Positions 8,819 to 17,059 of a stretch of DNA of 64,000 bases are shown here, in pieces. How positions within the stretch are numbered: position 1 is the stretch's first letter; every line of letters starts with the position of its first letter. The notes under the pieces are model-generated. The model searched no databases. It was not told the DNA's origin and saw nothing but the letters and a program-made list of their open reading frames with translations. The DNA lies in contig JAFGHO010000034.1 of assembly GCA_016930085.1 (NCBI GenBank), positions 1 through 64,000 of the forward strand, read 5' to 3'. A program made the translations under genes and the position numbers. The stretch is from Spirochaetales bacterium. Its GTDB lineage: Bacteria; Spirochaetota; Spirochaetia; SZUA-6; JAFGRV01.

Positions 8819-9820
8819 CTACCGCTCCAGATTCCGCAAAGACCTGTCGGCCTTTTGAAAAAGGGGATCGGCCTCCGGGGTTAGCGACAACACCTTTCTG
8901 TAAATATTGATCGCCTTATCCATTTCCCCTTTTTTCTCATTGCACTGCCCGATATAAAACAGGGCTTCTGAGAGATCGGGATGTTTCGGATATTTCTGGA
9001 GCAGCATGGTAAATATTTTGATGCAATTGTCGAAGTTATTCGTATGGAAAAAACATTTTCCGATTTCAAATTGTGCTTTCAGTTTATATTCTTCATCGCC
9101 GCTTGTTTGTATGATAGTACGGAAAATATTAGAGGCTTCGGAGTATTTACCTTCACTCGTCAGACTCACACCGCGGTAATAATCCTTGCCCACCCCTGAA
9201 AGCTCTTTTTCTTTCGCCGGTTTATCCACTTCCGGTATTGAACTGTCGACATTGATAACCGGCCCCTCACCCTGACCGTACTTCTGGAGGTAGTCTTCCG
9301 CGAGATAGATATTGCTTGTCGCTTCCTCGGCGTATTTTCCCGAAGGGTAATAGACCAGATAACGACCCAGTGCGTAGATTGCCTGACTATATTTTTTTAT
9401 CTTGAGATAATATAGACCGATGCGATATAAACCCGTTTCCGGATTTATCTGATCCCCCGCATAAATGAGATTTTGTACCTGTTTATGTATTCGCCTCAAC
9501 TGATTTGAAAAAACCTTGAGCATGGTAATAATAATGCGGGTATTTTTCGCAGCGAATTGTTCGAACTCCGGCACGGTAAACGAAATGACCCTCGAATCAT
9601 TGAGAACAAGTGCCGTTTCCTCGCGGGGGTATCTGCCAAGAGCGGATTTCACGCCGAAAAATTCACCTGTTTTTATGAGCTCATGAATTTCCTGGCCTGT
9701 TTCAATATTGATGAAATTGAGACTTATTTTACCCTCATTCAGGATAAATACCCTGTCGGCAATATCACCTTTAAAGTATATTATTGAATTGGATTTATAG
9801 GCGATCGCCTTGGGTGACAC
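8819..9820 (-). CDS. cNMP-binding domain fused to TPR-like repeats
   Basis: Residues 1-115 form a Crp-like cyclic-nucleotide-binding domain (GDIADRVFILNEGKISLNFI, then a phosphate-binding-like loop with a YPREETALVL segment). Instead of a helix-turn-helix, the rest carries tetratricopeptide-like helix pairs such as AIYALGRYLVYYPSGKYAEE and DNCIKIFTMLLQKYPKHPDL, resembling YbgF/TolA-binding-type repeats. It therefore probably senses a nucleotide or other effector and acts by protein contacts, not DNA binding. The start is a GTG at 9820 preceded by AAGGAG. It lies between the amidohydrolase and a classical Crp/Fnr regulator. Confidence 0.75.
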   Translation of the reverse strand: MSPKAIAYKSNSIIYFKGDIADRVFILNEGKISLNFINIETGQEIHELIKTGEFFGVKSALGRYPREETALVLNDSRVISFTVPEFEQFAAKNTRIIITMLKVFSNQLRRIHKQVQNLIYAGDQINPETGLYRIGLYYLKIKKYSQAIYALGRYLVYYPSGKYAEEATSNIYLAEDYLQKYGQGEGPVINVDSSIPEVDKPAKEKELSGVGKDYYRGVSLTSEGKYSEASNIFRTIIQTSGDEEYKLKAQFEIGKCFFHTNNFDNCIKIFTMLLQKYPKHPDLSEALFYIGQCNEKKGEMDKAINIYRKVLSLTPEADPLFQKADRSLRNLER

Positions 9821-9862
9821 TCGTTTTTAATCTCCTTGTTATAATCCTCTTTTATAATAATC

Positions 9863-11095
9863 CTAATCGTCTATCGGAATAAAATCAAAGCTTTTTTTGA
9901 ATCCGACCGCATTTCTGATCCTCGCCATCAATCCTGCGGGATCCCCCACAACGACCTTATTTCTTTTCTTTACTTTTATCTGGGTGTAATCCACTTCATA
10001 TTGTTTGAACAAATCCTCGAATTCCGCCGAACCATAAACGGGTTTCCCGTCGAGGGTGAGAAGTTCGATATCTTCCATCCGTATATCCACAAATGCCTTG
10101 TAAGGATCATCATGGCGCGGTTTGACAAGAAGCAAGTCTGCCAGTTTTCCCTCCTCGATGCTTCCTATCTGGTGCTGCATTCTGAACGCGATAGCGGGAT
10201 TGATCGTCGTCATATCGAAAAGTATTTTTTCGTCAAGCTCTTCATCATACATTTTTTTATATGTCTGGGCGGCAAAACGAATCTCTTCAAGAATGTTGGG
10301 CGAACCCGAATGGGTCGCGTCCGTCCCGATTGCCACATTGATATGTGCATCAAGTATCTTTCTTATTTTACAGGTGACATTGAACATAAACATATTCGAA
10401 CCCGGACACCAGACGATCGTTGCCCCCGCTTTCTGTGTACTTTTGATATCCTCATCTGAAAACCCTATACAATGGATAAGTACATTGTGGTCGTCAAAAC
10501 AATCGAGTTTTTTAAGGGTTTGAACGGCGGATTGCGTTTCCGCATCAAAACCTTCCGCACAATGGATGATAAAAGGAAAATTTTTCTCAATCGCCCGCCT
10601 GTGTTCAACTTCAATACCGTCACCCCAATCAAGCGCGAATGACTCCACAGCGTGGGCAAGGGTATAGTTCTGATTCACCTTTATCGGTAGAGCGGGGATA
10701 TACTTGCCGTTGATATTATGGGGAAAGTGGTCGTTGACGGTCACAACGCCGGAAAAGAGGTTCTTGTAGGCACTCAGAAGGTAAAGATCCTCAACAGGAT
10801 TTTTCTCCCGTTCATGATAGACGGGGGCCGATTTTAAATCTTCGTCCCAGAAATGCCAGTTGAGATAGTACGTACCCTCTTTCGGCCCGACCTTTGGCAG
10901 ATAATTACCTCTCATGTGATCGTGAACATTGATGATGGCAGGATAACAATAATATCTGCCCTTCACATCAATATCATAGTCCGCCTTGCTTCCGATCCCG
11001 GTTATATTACCCTTTTCCACTTTAATACTGGAATCCTCGAACAGCTTCTCCGGCGTTACTATTGATAATCCACTTATAGAATAACTTCCAAGCAT
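9863..11095 (-). CDS. Amidohydrolase family metal-dependent hydrolase
   Basis: The subtype-I metal ligands of the amidohydrolase superfamily can be followed in order: HDH (residues 58-60), a His in FIIHCAEGFDAET, a His in VLIHCIGFSDED, and the Asp in IGTDATHSGSPN. An N-terminal small beta domain (GLSIVTPEKLFEDSSIKVEK) and a C-terminal one (LLTLDGKPVYGSAEF) complete the fold. At 410 residues it resembles chlorohydrolase/cytosine-deaminase-type enzymes, so C-N hydrolysis or deamination of a small cyclic compound is likely, but the substrate is unknown. It is the probable first gene of the unit that continues into the two cNMP-binding proteins, 42 bases downstream. Confidence 0.8.
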   Translation of the reverse strand: MLGSYSISGLSIVTPEKLFEDSSIKVEKGNITGIGSKADYDIDVKGRYYCYPAIINVHDHMRGNYLPKVGPKEGTYYLNWHFWDEDLKSAPVYHEREKNPVEDLYLLSAYKNLFSGVVTVNDHFPHNINGKYIPALPIKVNQNYTLAHAVESFALDWGDGIEVEHRRAIEKNFPFIIHCAEGFDAETQSAVQTLKKLDCFDDHNVLIHCIGFSDEDIKSTQKAGATIVWCPGSNMFMFNVTCKIRKILDAHINVAIGTDATHSGSPNILEEIRFAAQTYKKMYDEELDEKILFDMTTINPAIAFRMQHQIGSIEEGKLADLLLVKPRHDDPYKAFVDIRMEDIELLTLDGKPVYGSAEFEDLFKQYEVDYTQIKVKKRNKVVVGDPAGLMARIRNAVGFKKSFDFIPIDD

Positions 11096-11376
11096 CTGCT
11101 TCCCTTTCGCTTACAAACAAATTTATTAATTGTCTGCAAATTTATCAATACCTTTTAGATCGCTTTATCCATACAACCGCCTTCCCGTATGATTCCGGTT
11201 GATCTTCATCATACTGAAGTATATGTGTAAAAAAAACTCAACCGCACCCGCACAAGAAGATGGTTATATATACCATTATTATCGGTATTTCGTATAAAAT
11301 TCTCAGAAACAAATAGCTATTTTTTAAAAAGTAATCCCTTTTTGTCAAATTTTCAATTGTTTTTACATCCTTTCGC

Positions 11377-11405
11377 TTGACAGTATCATATACATAATGT
11401 ATATT
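11377..11405 (+). promoter_or_regulatory. argR operon promoter
   Basis: A perfect -35 (TTGACA, 11377-11382) is followed after exactly 17 bases by TATATT (11400-11405), one mismatch from the consensus -10. Transcription would begin near 11412. The -10 lies inside the first ARG box, so a bound repressor would block polymerase. Confidence 0.75.
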
Positions 11406-11432
11406 TATACAATATTTGTGTATATATATTCA
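11398..11432 (+). promoter_or_regulatory. Tandem ARG boxes (ArgR operator)
   Basis: Box 1 is TGTATATTTATACA (11398-11411), a 14-bp near-palindrome. Box 2 is TGTATATATATTCA (11419-11432). Both fit the ArgR half-site pattern TGNAT-4-ATNCA. The two are offset by 21 bp, the spacing known for ARG box pairs bound by one ArgR hexamer. Box 1 covers the -10 and box 2 the expected transcription start, predicting arginine-dependent autorepression of the whole operon. Confidence 0.7.
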
Positions 11433-11443
11433 AGGATTGTAAT

Positions 11444-11923
11444 ATGGAAGACAAAAAAACAAGATATCGGGCTATCAGAAGGATTATCAGTACCCATATC
11501 ATCGACAGCCAGGATGCACTCCTCAAGCACCTTGAAGAAGAGGGATTTGATATTACACAGGCAACACTCTCCCGCGATCTCAGACAACTGCGGGTCGTAA
11601 AGGTCTCGGACAGATCAGGCGGATATTACTATACTTTTCTCGAAACGGATACAGGTAAGGACACGAACAACTCATTGCAACAGGATTTTTTAAGGGGATT
11701 CCTATCAATCGCCTTTTCGGGGAACCTGGCTCTTATAAAAACACTTCCCGGACACGCGCAAAGCGTCGCCGCCGCCGTGGATAAATTCGCGATCGATGAA
11801 ATTCTCGGTACCCTGGCAGGCGATGATACGGTTTTATTGATACCGAAAGACGGCATAGAACGGGAAGCCATGATCTCTGCACTGGAATCGAAAATACCCG
11901 GTTTAAAGGAGGAACAGATATGA
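11444..11923 (+). CDS. argR: Arginine repressor
   Basis: At 159 residues it matches ArgR/AhrC in length and layout. The N-terminal winged helix (AIRRIISTHIIDSQDALLKH, then GFDITQATLSRDLRQLRVVK) contains the conserved SRDLRQL recognition helix. The C-terminal oligomerisation and arginine-binding domain includes GHAQSVAAAVDKF and EILGTLAGDDTVLLIPKD, where the paired Asp residues bind arginine. AAGGA lies 7 bases before the ATG. Its stop overlaps the argC start (ATGA), which is strong evidence for translational coupling. It sits first in the arginine operon behind two ARG boxes, so it should repress itself and the biosynthetic genes together. Confidence 0.95.
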   Translation: MEDKKTRYRAIRRIISTHIIDSQDALLKHLEEEGFDITQATLSRDLRQLRVVKVSDRSGGYYYTFLETDTGKDTNNSLQQDFLRGFLSIAFSGNLALIKTLPGHAQSVAAAVDKFAIDEILGTLAGDDTVLLIPKDGIEREAMISALESKIPGLKEEQI

Positions 11924-12954
11924 AAGCGGCAGTCTGCGGAACATCCGGATACACCGGACTTATTCTTTTGAGGCTTTTAACGGGACATCCACACATACAT
12001 AACATTATTCCGGTCTCCTCCTCTCGCGAAGGAAAGCACGTCCGGAGTATCGATCCCGGTATCGGTGAAGACATCGTGGAGAAGACCTCCCTTACCGGAG
12101 GACTATGCGTTTCCATAGAAAAGGCGGCAGCAATGAGTCCCGATGTTGTTTTCGGCGCACTTCCGCACCTGAAATCCGCCGAACTTCTTTCACCCTTTTT
12201 CGCAAAATCTGTCGTTATCGATCTTTCCGCCGATTTCAGGATAAAAAATCCGTCCGTATTCGAAAAATCATACGGCTCGCCGCCGCCAAAACCACACCTG
12301 CTTCACGATGCCGTCTATGGCCTTTCGGAATGGTACAGGGAAGACGTGGTAAAGGCCGATATTATCGCGAATCCCGGATGTTACCCTACGGCAACCCTGC
12401 TTCCGCTGCTTCCCCTGCTTAAAGAGGGGATAGCGGGCGGTCTGTGTCTTGTCACCGCAATTTCGGGCATTTCAGGCGCCGGAAAAAAGGTAAAGGAAAA
12501 TCTCCTCTTTTGCGAAAGAAGTGAAAATACCGGTGCATATTCTCCGGGGAAAAGCCATAGACATACATCGGAGATCCAGCAGGAAGCGGATACGGCAATG
12601 CCGGGGACGGAGGTCCTCTTCACCCCACACCTCGCTCCGTTAAAACGTGGCATGGTAATCACGACCGCAATTCCATGCATCGGAGAGGTTTCAGATGAGG
12701 ATATCGGCGGCGTATACAGCCGCTATTATGCGAACGCACCGTTTATCAACATCAGGCCGGATATCCCCCAATCACGCGATGTCTGGGGTTCAAACAGGTG
12801 CGATATAAGCTGGCAGCGTGAAGGGAATGTGCTGCTGATTTTCTCGGCAATCGACAACCTCATCAAAGGCGCTTCCGGGCAGGCGGTTCAGAATATGAAT
12901 ATACGATTCGGATTCGAAGAGATATCGGGTCTTTCCGTCCATAATGAAATCTGA
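11920..12954 (+). CDS. argC: N-acetyl-gamma-glutamyl-phosphate reductase
   Basis: The third step of arginine synthesis, NADPH-dependent reduction of N-acetylglutamyl phosphate to the semialdehyde. The N-terminal NADP-binding motif (VCGTSGYTGLILLRLL) and the catalytic cysteine region (DIIANPGCYPTATLLPLLPL) are intact, and the C-terminal HTSEIQQE and FTPHLAPLKRGM blocks are typical. Length (344 residues) is normal. It overlaps argR by four bases and is followed 15 bases later by argB. Confidence 0.95.
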   Translation: MKAAVCGTSGYTGLILLRLLTGHPHIHNIIPVSSSREGKHVRSIDPGIGEDIVEKTSLTGGLCVSIEKAAAMSPDVVFGALPHLKSAELLSPFFAKSVVIDLSADFRIKNPSVFEKSYGSPPPKPHLLHDAVYGLSEWYREDVVKADIIANPGCYPTATLLPLLPLLKEGIAGGLCLVTAISGISGAGKKVKENLLFCERSENTGAYSPGKSHRHTSEIQQEADTAMPGTEVLFTPHLAPLKRGMVITTAIPCIGEVSDEDIGGVYSRYYANAPFINIRPDIPQSRDVWGSNRCDISWQREGNVLLIFSAIDNLIKGASGQAVQNMNIRFGFEEISGLSVHNEI

Positions 12955-12969
12955 ATAAAGGAGGTATCA

Positions 12970-13746
12970 ATGAGTACCCACGTCGTAACGATTAAAATCG
13001 GGGGCGCCCTCGCAAAAAACGTGCGTCTCATCCTTGAACTGGCACAGGACATGAAGGAACTTGAAGGCAGCAATATGTTTATTATCGTCCATGGAGGAGG
13101 TGAAGAAGTCTCTGAACTCACCCGGCGGTTTGGAATGGAGCCGGTATTCAGAGACGGTATCCGTATTACTTCGGTCGAGGAAATGGCGTTTGTCGACAAG
13201 GTGCTGTGCGGAAAGGTGAATAAACGGCTTGTCAGGCTTTTCCAGAAAAGCGGATTCGATGCGGTCGGTTTAAGCGGTTCGGACGGAAGGCTTTTTCTCG
13301 GCAGGAGCATCGGGAGTGAGGAGAATCCCACCCATACGGGAAAAATAACCGCCGTCAACCCGCGGCTTGTCAGGGTACTGCTGGAAGAAAATTACCTCCC
13401 CGTCATCGCATCCACTTCCATGGATAATGAGGCTGCGCCCTTGAACATCAACGCGGACGAAGTCGCATTCAAGCTTTCCACGGTACTCAAAACCGACGTC
13501 ATCGTCTTTTTATCCGATATTCCCGGCGTCCTCCGTTCCGGAAAAGTATCGGCTTTACTCACCTCGGAGGAAATCAGGGCCTCCGTTGCGGACGGAACGA
13601 TCACGGGCGGTATGATTCCCAAAGTAAACGCTGCCCTCGATTCCCTTACACGCGGCGTGGGAAAAATTATTATCGGCGAATGTAACGGAAGCGGTTCCCT
13701 GAAAGACCTGATCAATGGTAAAACGGGAACGCAGATAGTAATGTAA
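12970..13746 (+). CDS. argB: Acetylglutamate kinase
   Basis: An amino acid kinase family member, phosphorylating N-acetylglutamate with ATP. It has the N-terminal IKIGGALAKN phosphate loop with its lysine, the IIVHGGGEEVSELTRRFG substrate-binding stretch, and the ADEVAFKLSTVL nucleotide-binding segment near the end. Length is 258 residues, normal for short ArgB forms. It lacks the N-terminal kinked helix of the arginine-inhibited hexameric type, so the enzyme is probably not feedback-regulated and control falls on ArgR. AAGGAGG precedes the ATG. Confidence 0.92.
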   Translation: MSTHVVTIKIGGALAKNVRLILELAQDMKELEGSNMFIIVHGGGEEVSELTRRFGMEPVFRDGIRITSVEEMAFVDKVLCGKVNKRLVRLFQKSGFDAVGLSGSDGRLFLGRSIGSEENPTHTGKITAVNPRLVRVLLEENYLPVIASTSMDNEAAPLNINADEVAFKLSTVLKTDVIVFLSDIPGVLRSGKVSALLTSEEIRASVADGTITGGMIPKVNAALDSLTRGVGKIIIGECNGSGSLKDLINGKTGTQIVM

Positions 13747-13767
13747 CATAAAAAAGGAGACACGACC

Positions 13768-14979
13768 ATGATTGAAAAGAATGCCTTTATAAAAAATCCG
13801 CCCCTCCCGAAAAACTTCGCATCGGAGTTTCTTCTGGTGCAGAAAGGGCATGGGATTTATCTCGAGGATAACGCGGGAAACAGGTACCTCGATTTCGGCG
13901 CGGGGCTTGCGGTGAATGCGCTCGGCTACGGGCGTGAAGATCTTGCCGATATCGCATGCGAACAAATGAAAAAACTCATCCATATTTCCAATCTCTATGC
14001 GACTCCGCCGCAGATCGCTTGTGCCGAAAAGCTGATTGCAACCGGTCATTTTGCAGCGGTCCACTTCGGCAATAGCGGTTCGGAGGCGAACGAATCAGCG
14101 ATCAAATACGGCCGGCTTTATGCATTACGCACAAAGGGTCCGGGCCACCACAAGATTCTCTGCTTTCATAATGCCTTCCACGGGAGAACCATGGGAGCCC
14201 TCTCCTGCACACCGACTCCCAAATACCAGGATCCCTTTGTCCCGCTTGTTCCGGGAGTCGAGAGTATCGATTATAACGATTGCAAGGGTCTGGAAAAGGT
14301 ACTCGACGAACGTTTCGCCGCGGTAATCGTCGAAGTCATACAGGGCGAGGGCGGCCTTGCCATGATGAGCGGTGAGTTCGCCGCGAAACTCAACGAACGC
14401 TGCAAAACACTCGATATTATCCTGATCGCCGACGAAATCCAGACAGGCCTTTCGAGAACCGGTACATTATACGCGGGTGAGGCGGTCGGGCTTGAACCGG
14501 ACATCATAACGCTCGCGAAACCCCTTGCCGGCGGTCTTCCCATGTCCGCAACACTCATACCGGAGAAGATCAACGACCTGCTCGCAGTCGGTGAACACGG
14601 CACTACCTTCGGCGGCGGACCGGTAACCACGGCGATCGCAAACAAGGTGCTGGATATTCTTACCGATCCCGCGTTCATCCGGGCGGTGGAACAAAAGGGC
14701 GCACTCTTGAAGAAGCGCCTGCTCGAGTTATCCGGGAAATTCGATTTCCTCGGAGAAGTGAAGGGTAAAGGACTGCTTCAGGGTGTCGAGGCCGATTGTT
14801 CGGTTGAAGAAATCGGGACAATTATCAGAATGGCGCTGAAAAAAGGACTCCTCATTCTGAGATCGGGGAAAAATGTACTCCGGATCGCACCTCCTCTGGT
14901 AATATCGGAAAACGAGCTTTTAAAAGGATGCTCGATTCTGGAAGAGGTATTATCGGAATATATCCGTACGAAACAATAA
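13768..14979 (+). CDS. argD: Acetylornithine aminotransferase
   Basis: A class III PLP-dependent aminotransferase of 403 residues. HFGNSGSEANESAIKYGR, FHNAFHGRTMGALS and LIADEIQTGLSRTG (Asp that contacts the PLP nitrogen) are diagnostic, and LAKPLAGGLPM holds the PLP lysine. It converts N-acetylglutamate semialdehyde to N-acetylornithine with glutamate. In related organisms ArgD may also act on succinyldiaminopimelate; this cannot be judged here. It sits between argB (21-base gap) and argG (15-base gap). Confidence 0.92.
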   Translation: MIEKNAFIKNPPLPKNFASEFLLVQKGHGIYLEDNAGNRYLDFGAGLAVNALGYGREDLADIACEQMKKLIHISNLYATPPQIACAEKLIATGHFAAVHFGNSGSEANESAIKYGRLYALRTKGPGHHKILCFHNAFHGRTMGALSCTPTPKYQDPFVPLVPGVESIDYNDCKGLEKVLDERFAAVIVEVIQGEGGLAMMSGEFAAKLNERCKTLDIILIADEIQTGLSRTGTLYAGEAVGLEPDIITLAKPLAGGLPMSATLIPEKINDLLAVGEHGTTFGGGPVTTAIANKVLDILTDPAFIRAVEQKGALLKKRLLELSGKFDFLGEVKGKGLLQGVEADCSVEEIGTIIRMALKKGLLILRSGKNVLRIAPPLVISENELLKGCSILEEVLSEYIRTKQ

Positions 14980-14994
14980 TCTAAGGAGAACGAT

Positions 14995-16266
14995 ATGAAC
15001 GAGAATAAAATCAAAAAGATCGTGCTCGCTTATTCCGGCGGACTCGATACATCGATTATTATCCCCTGGCTGAAAGAACATTACGGAAATGCGGAAGTCG
15101 TTGCCGTATGCACGAACGTTGGCCAGGATGAAGACCTGAGCGGACTCGAACAAAAGGCACGCGCGTCGGGTGCATCAAAACTATATCTTGTGGATGTAAA
15201 AAAGGAGTTTGTCCGCGATTACATCTTCCCGCTGCTCCGGGCTCGGGCACTCTATGAAGGGAAATACATGCTCGGGACGTCAATCGCCCGTCCGCTTCAG
15301 GCGAAATGCCAGGTGGATATCGCATTGAAGGAAAAGGCGGATGCGGTCGCCCATGGATGCACGGGGAAAGGAAATGATCAGGTACGATTCGAGTTGACCT
15401 ACAAGGCGCTTGCACCGCACCTCAAGGTCATAGCCCCATGGAGGCTTTGGGACATTCATTCGAGGGAACAGGCGATTGCATACGCCCGGAATCACAATAT
15501 ACCCCTTGGTTCCATTTCAGAAAAGAACATCTACTCCCGCGACTGCAATATCTGGCATATGAGTCATGAGGGTGGTGATCTTGAAGACACGGCGAACAGA
15601 CCCCGTGAGGACCTTTTCAAACTTACCGTATCGCCGGCCGATGCACCGGACAGGGAGACGGAGATAACCATCGATTTTAAAAAGGGTATACCGGAAGGGC
15701 TGAACGGAAAAAAATATTCTCCGCTCGACCTCCTTTCCGAACTCAACAGACTCGGGAGAGAAAACGGTATCGGACGGGCGGATATCGTGGAAACCAGGGT
15801 CGTCGGCATGAAAAGCCGAGGTGTGTACGAAACACCCGGGGGAACCATTCTGTATGCCGCACTCAAGGAACTGGAAATGATGACGCTCGATGACGAATGT
15901 CTCGCCATGAAAGAGTCGATCGCGATCCGGTATGCCCGAATCGTATATCAGGGTAAGTGGTTTTCGCAGATTCGCGAATCGCTTGATGCATTCATGGAAA
16001 AGATTTCGGAATATGTGACCGGCTCCGTTTCCTGTGTCCTCTACAAAGGCAATATCATCATCGGTTCGAGAACATCGCCCTATTCCCTTTATATGAAGGA
16101 CCTCGCTTCATTCGGGGAGAGTGCATACGATCATAAGGATGCTTCCGGGTTTATCAATCTTTACGGCCTATCGACCGGCGTCTCTTCCATTGTCAGGCGC
16201 GGAGAAAAAAGCGATACCGGCCAGGCCTCGTCGATCAGGGAAATGGCGACATTTCACGATAAATAG
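14995..16266 (+). CDS. argG: Argininosuccinate synthase
   Basis: It joins citrulline and aspartate using ATP. The PP-loop VLAYSGGLDTSIIIPWLKE at the N-terminus and the AVAHGCTGKGNDQVRFELT segment are hallmarks, as are SRDCNIWHMSHEGGDLED and VGMKSRGVYETPGG. At 423 residues the length is close to the family norm. TAAGGAG precedes the ATG. argF, argH and argJ are not in this window, so the pathway must be completed elsewhere. Confidence 0.95.
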   Translation: MNENKIKKIVLAYSGGLDTSIIIPWLKEHYGNAEVVAVCTNVGQDEDLSGLEQKARASGASKLYLVDVKKEFVRDYIFPLLRARALYEGKYMLGTSIARPLQAKCQVDIALKEKADAVAHGCTGKGNDQVRFELTYKALAPHLKVIAPWRLWDIHSREQAIAYARNHNIPLGSISEKNIYSRDCNIWHMSHEGGDLEDTANRPREDLFKLTVSPADAPDRETEITIDFKKGIPEGLNGKKYSPLDLLSELNRLGRENGIGRADIVETRVVGMKSRGVYETPGGTILYAALKELEMMTLDDECLAMKESIAIRYARIVYQGKWFSQIRESLDAFMEKISEYVTGSVSCVLYKGNIIIGSRTSPYSLYMKDLASFGESAYDHKDASGFINLYGLSTGVSSIVRRGEKSDTGQASSIREMATFHDK

Positions 16267-16302
16267 AATGAAATAAAGGAACGGAAACGAAAAGGGAGAG
16301 CC

Positions 16303-16785
16303 ATGATTAATATAAGAAAACCGACGGTCGGGGATGTCGAGACCATTTTTAATTTGACAAGCAGAATGGCGGGCAAGGGATTGATGCTTCATCGAAGCAA
16401 ATACAAAATCATCACGATGCTCCAGAATTTTCTTGTTGCCGAGGACGAGGAGACGGGAAAGGTGATCGGATGCGGTGCTTTCATCCTGCTTTGGACCGAT
16501 CTCGGCGAAGTCGTGGCGTTAGCCATTGAAGAGGAATACCAGGGGAAAGGGGTGGGTAAACGTATCGTGAAAGAACTGCTTTCGAACGCCCGCCGGATGC
16601 AAGTCCCGGAGGTCATTACCCTCACCTATAAGCCCGGATTTTTTAAAAAGATCGGTTTCAGCCCGGCAGACAAGGACAGGTACCCGCGAAAAATCTGGGG
16701 GGAATGCCTTGAATGTCCGAAACTCGAACAGTGTGACGAGACAATGCTCCATATCATGATGAATGAGGAAATCGATATCGGGTGA
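16303..16785 (+). CDS. GNAT acetyltransferase, probable short N-acetylglutamate synthase
   Basis: A single GNAT domain of 160 residues. The acetyl-CoA pyrophosphate loop is EEEYQGKGVGKRIVKELL (R/Q-x-x-G-x-G/A form), preceded by the beta-4 strand LGEVVALAI. The C-terminal KPGFFKKIGFSPADKDRYPR and CPKLEQCDE stretch resembles short ArgA-type N-acetylglutamate synthases that lack the kinase-like domain. Its place as the last gene of the arginine operon, 36 bases after argG, supports a role in the first step of the pathway. The strength of the functional call comes from context as much as from sequence. Confidence 0.75.
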   Translation: MINIRKPTVGDVETIFNLTSRMAGKGLMLHRSKYKIITMLQNFLVAEDEETGKVIGCGAFILLWTDLGEVVALAIEEEYQGKGVGKRIVKELLSNARRMQVPEVITLTYKPGFFKKIGFSPADKDRYPRKIWGECLECPKLEQCDETMLHIMMNEEIDIG

Positions 16786-17059
16786 AAATGCCGCATCCAA
16801 AGAAATAGCCCCAATAACAGTTACCCTGTTCGGCCCGCAGGGTTATTCGATTTCTGCCGAAAACCGTATACCGTGACCCGGACCTGTATCGTGACCATGA
16901 AGGGCGGGAGGATACATGCTTGTTGACAAACAGGCTGTTCTGTGCAATAATGTGCTGTACGATGTGCTTCCGGAAAGTGGGGTAATTCGGTAATCGGTCC
17001 ATAACCCGCTGATAAAACGGTATTCTTTTACGACACGATACATACATTCAGGCTTGAAA

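Larger units (their letters stand above)
11096..11443. other. Divergent intergenic region upstream of argR
   Basis: These 348 bases separate the leftward amidohydrolase from the rightward arginine operon. The right end holds the argR promoter and two ARG boxes, described separately. The rest is AT-rich, and I see no gene or clear hairpin in it. Confidence 0.7.

Noticed and set aside
16795-16850. A terminator after the arginine operon
   Set aside because: The AATAAC...CCCTG / CAGGGTTATT pairing needs a five-base bulge and is not followed by a T run.
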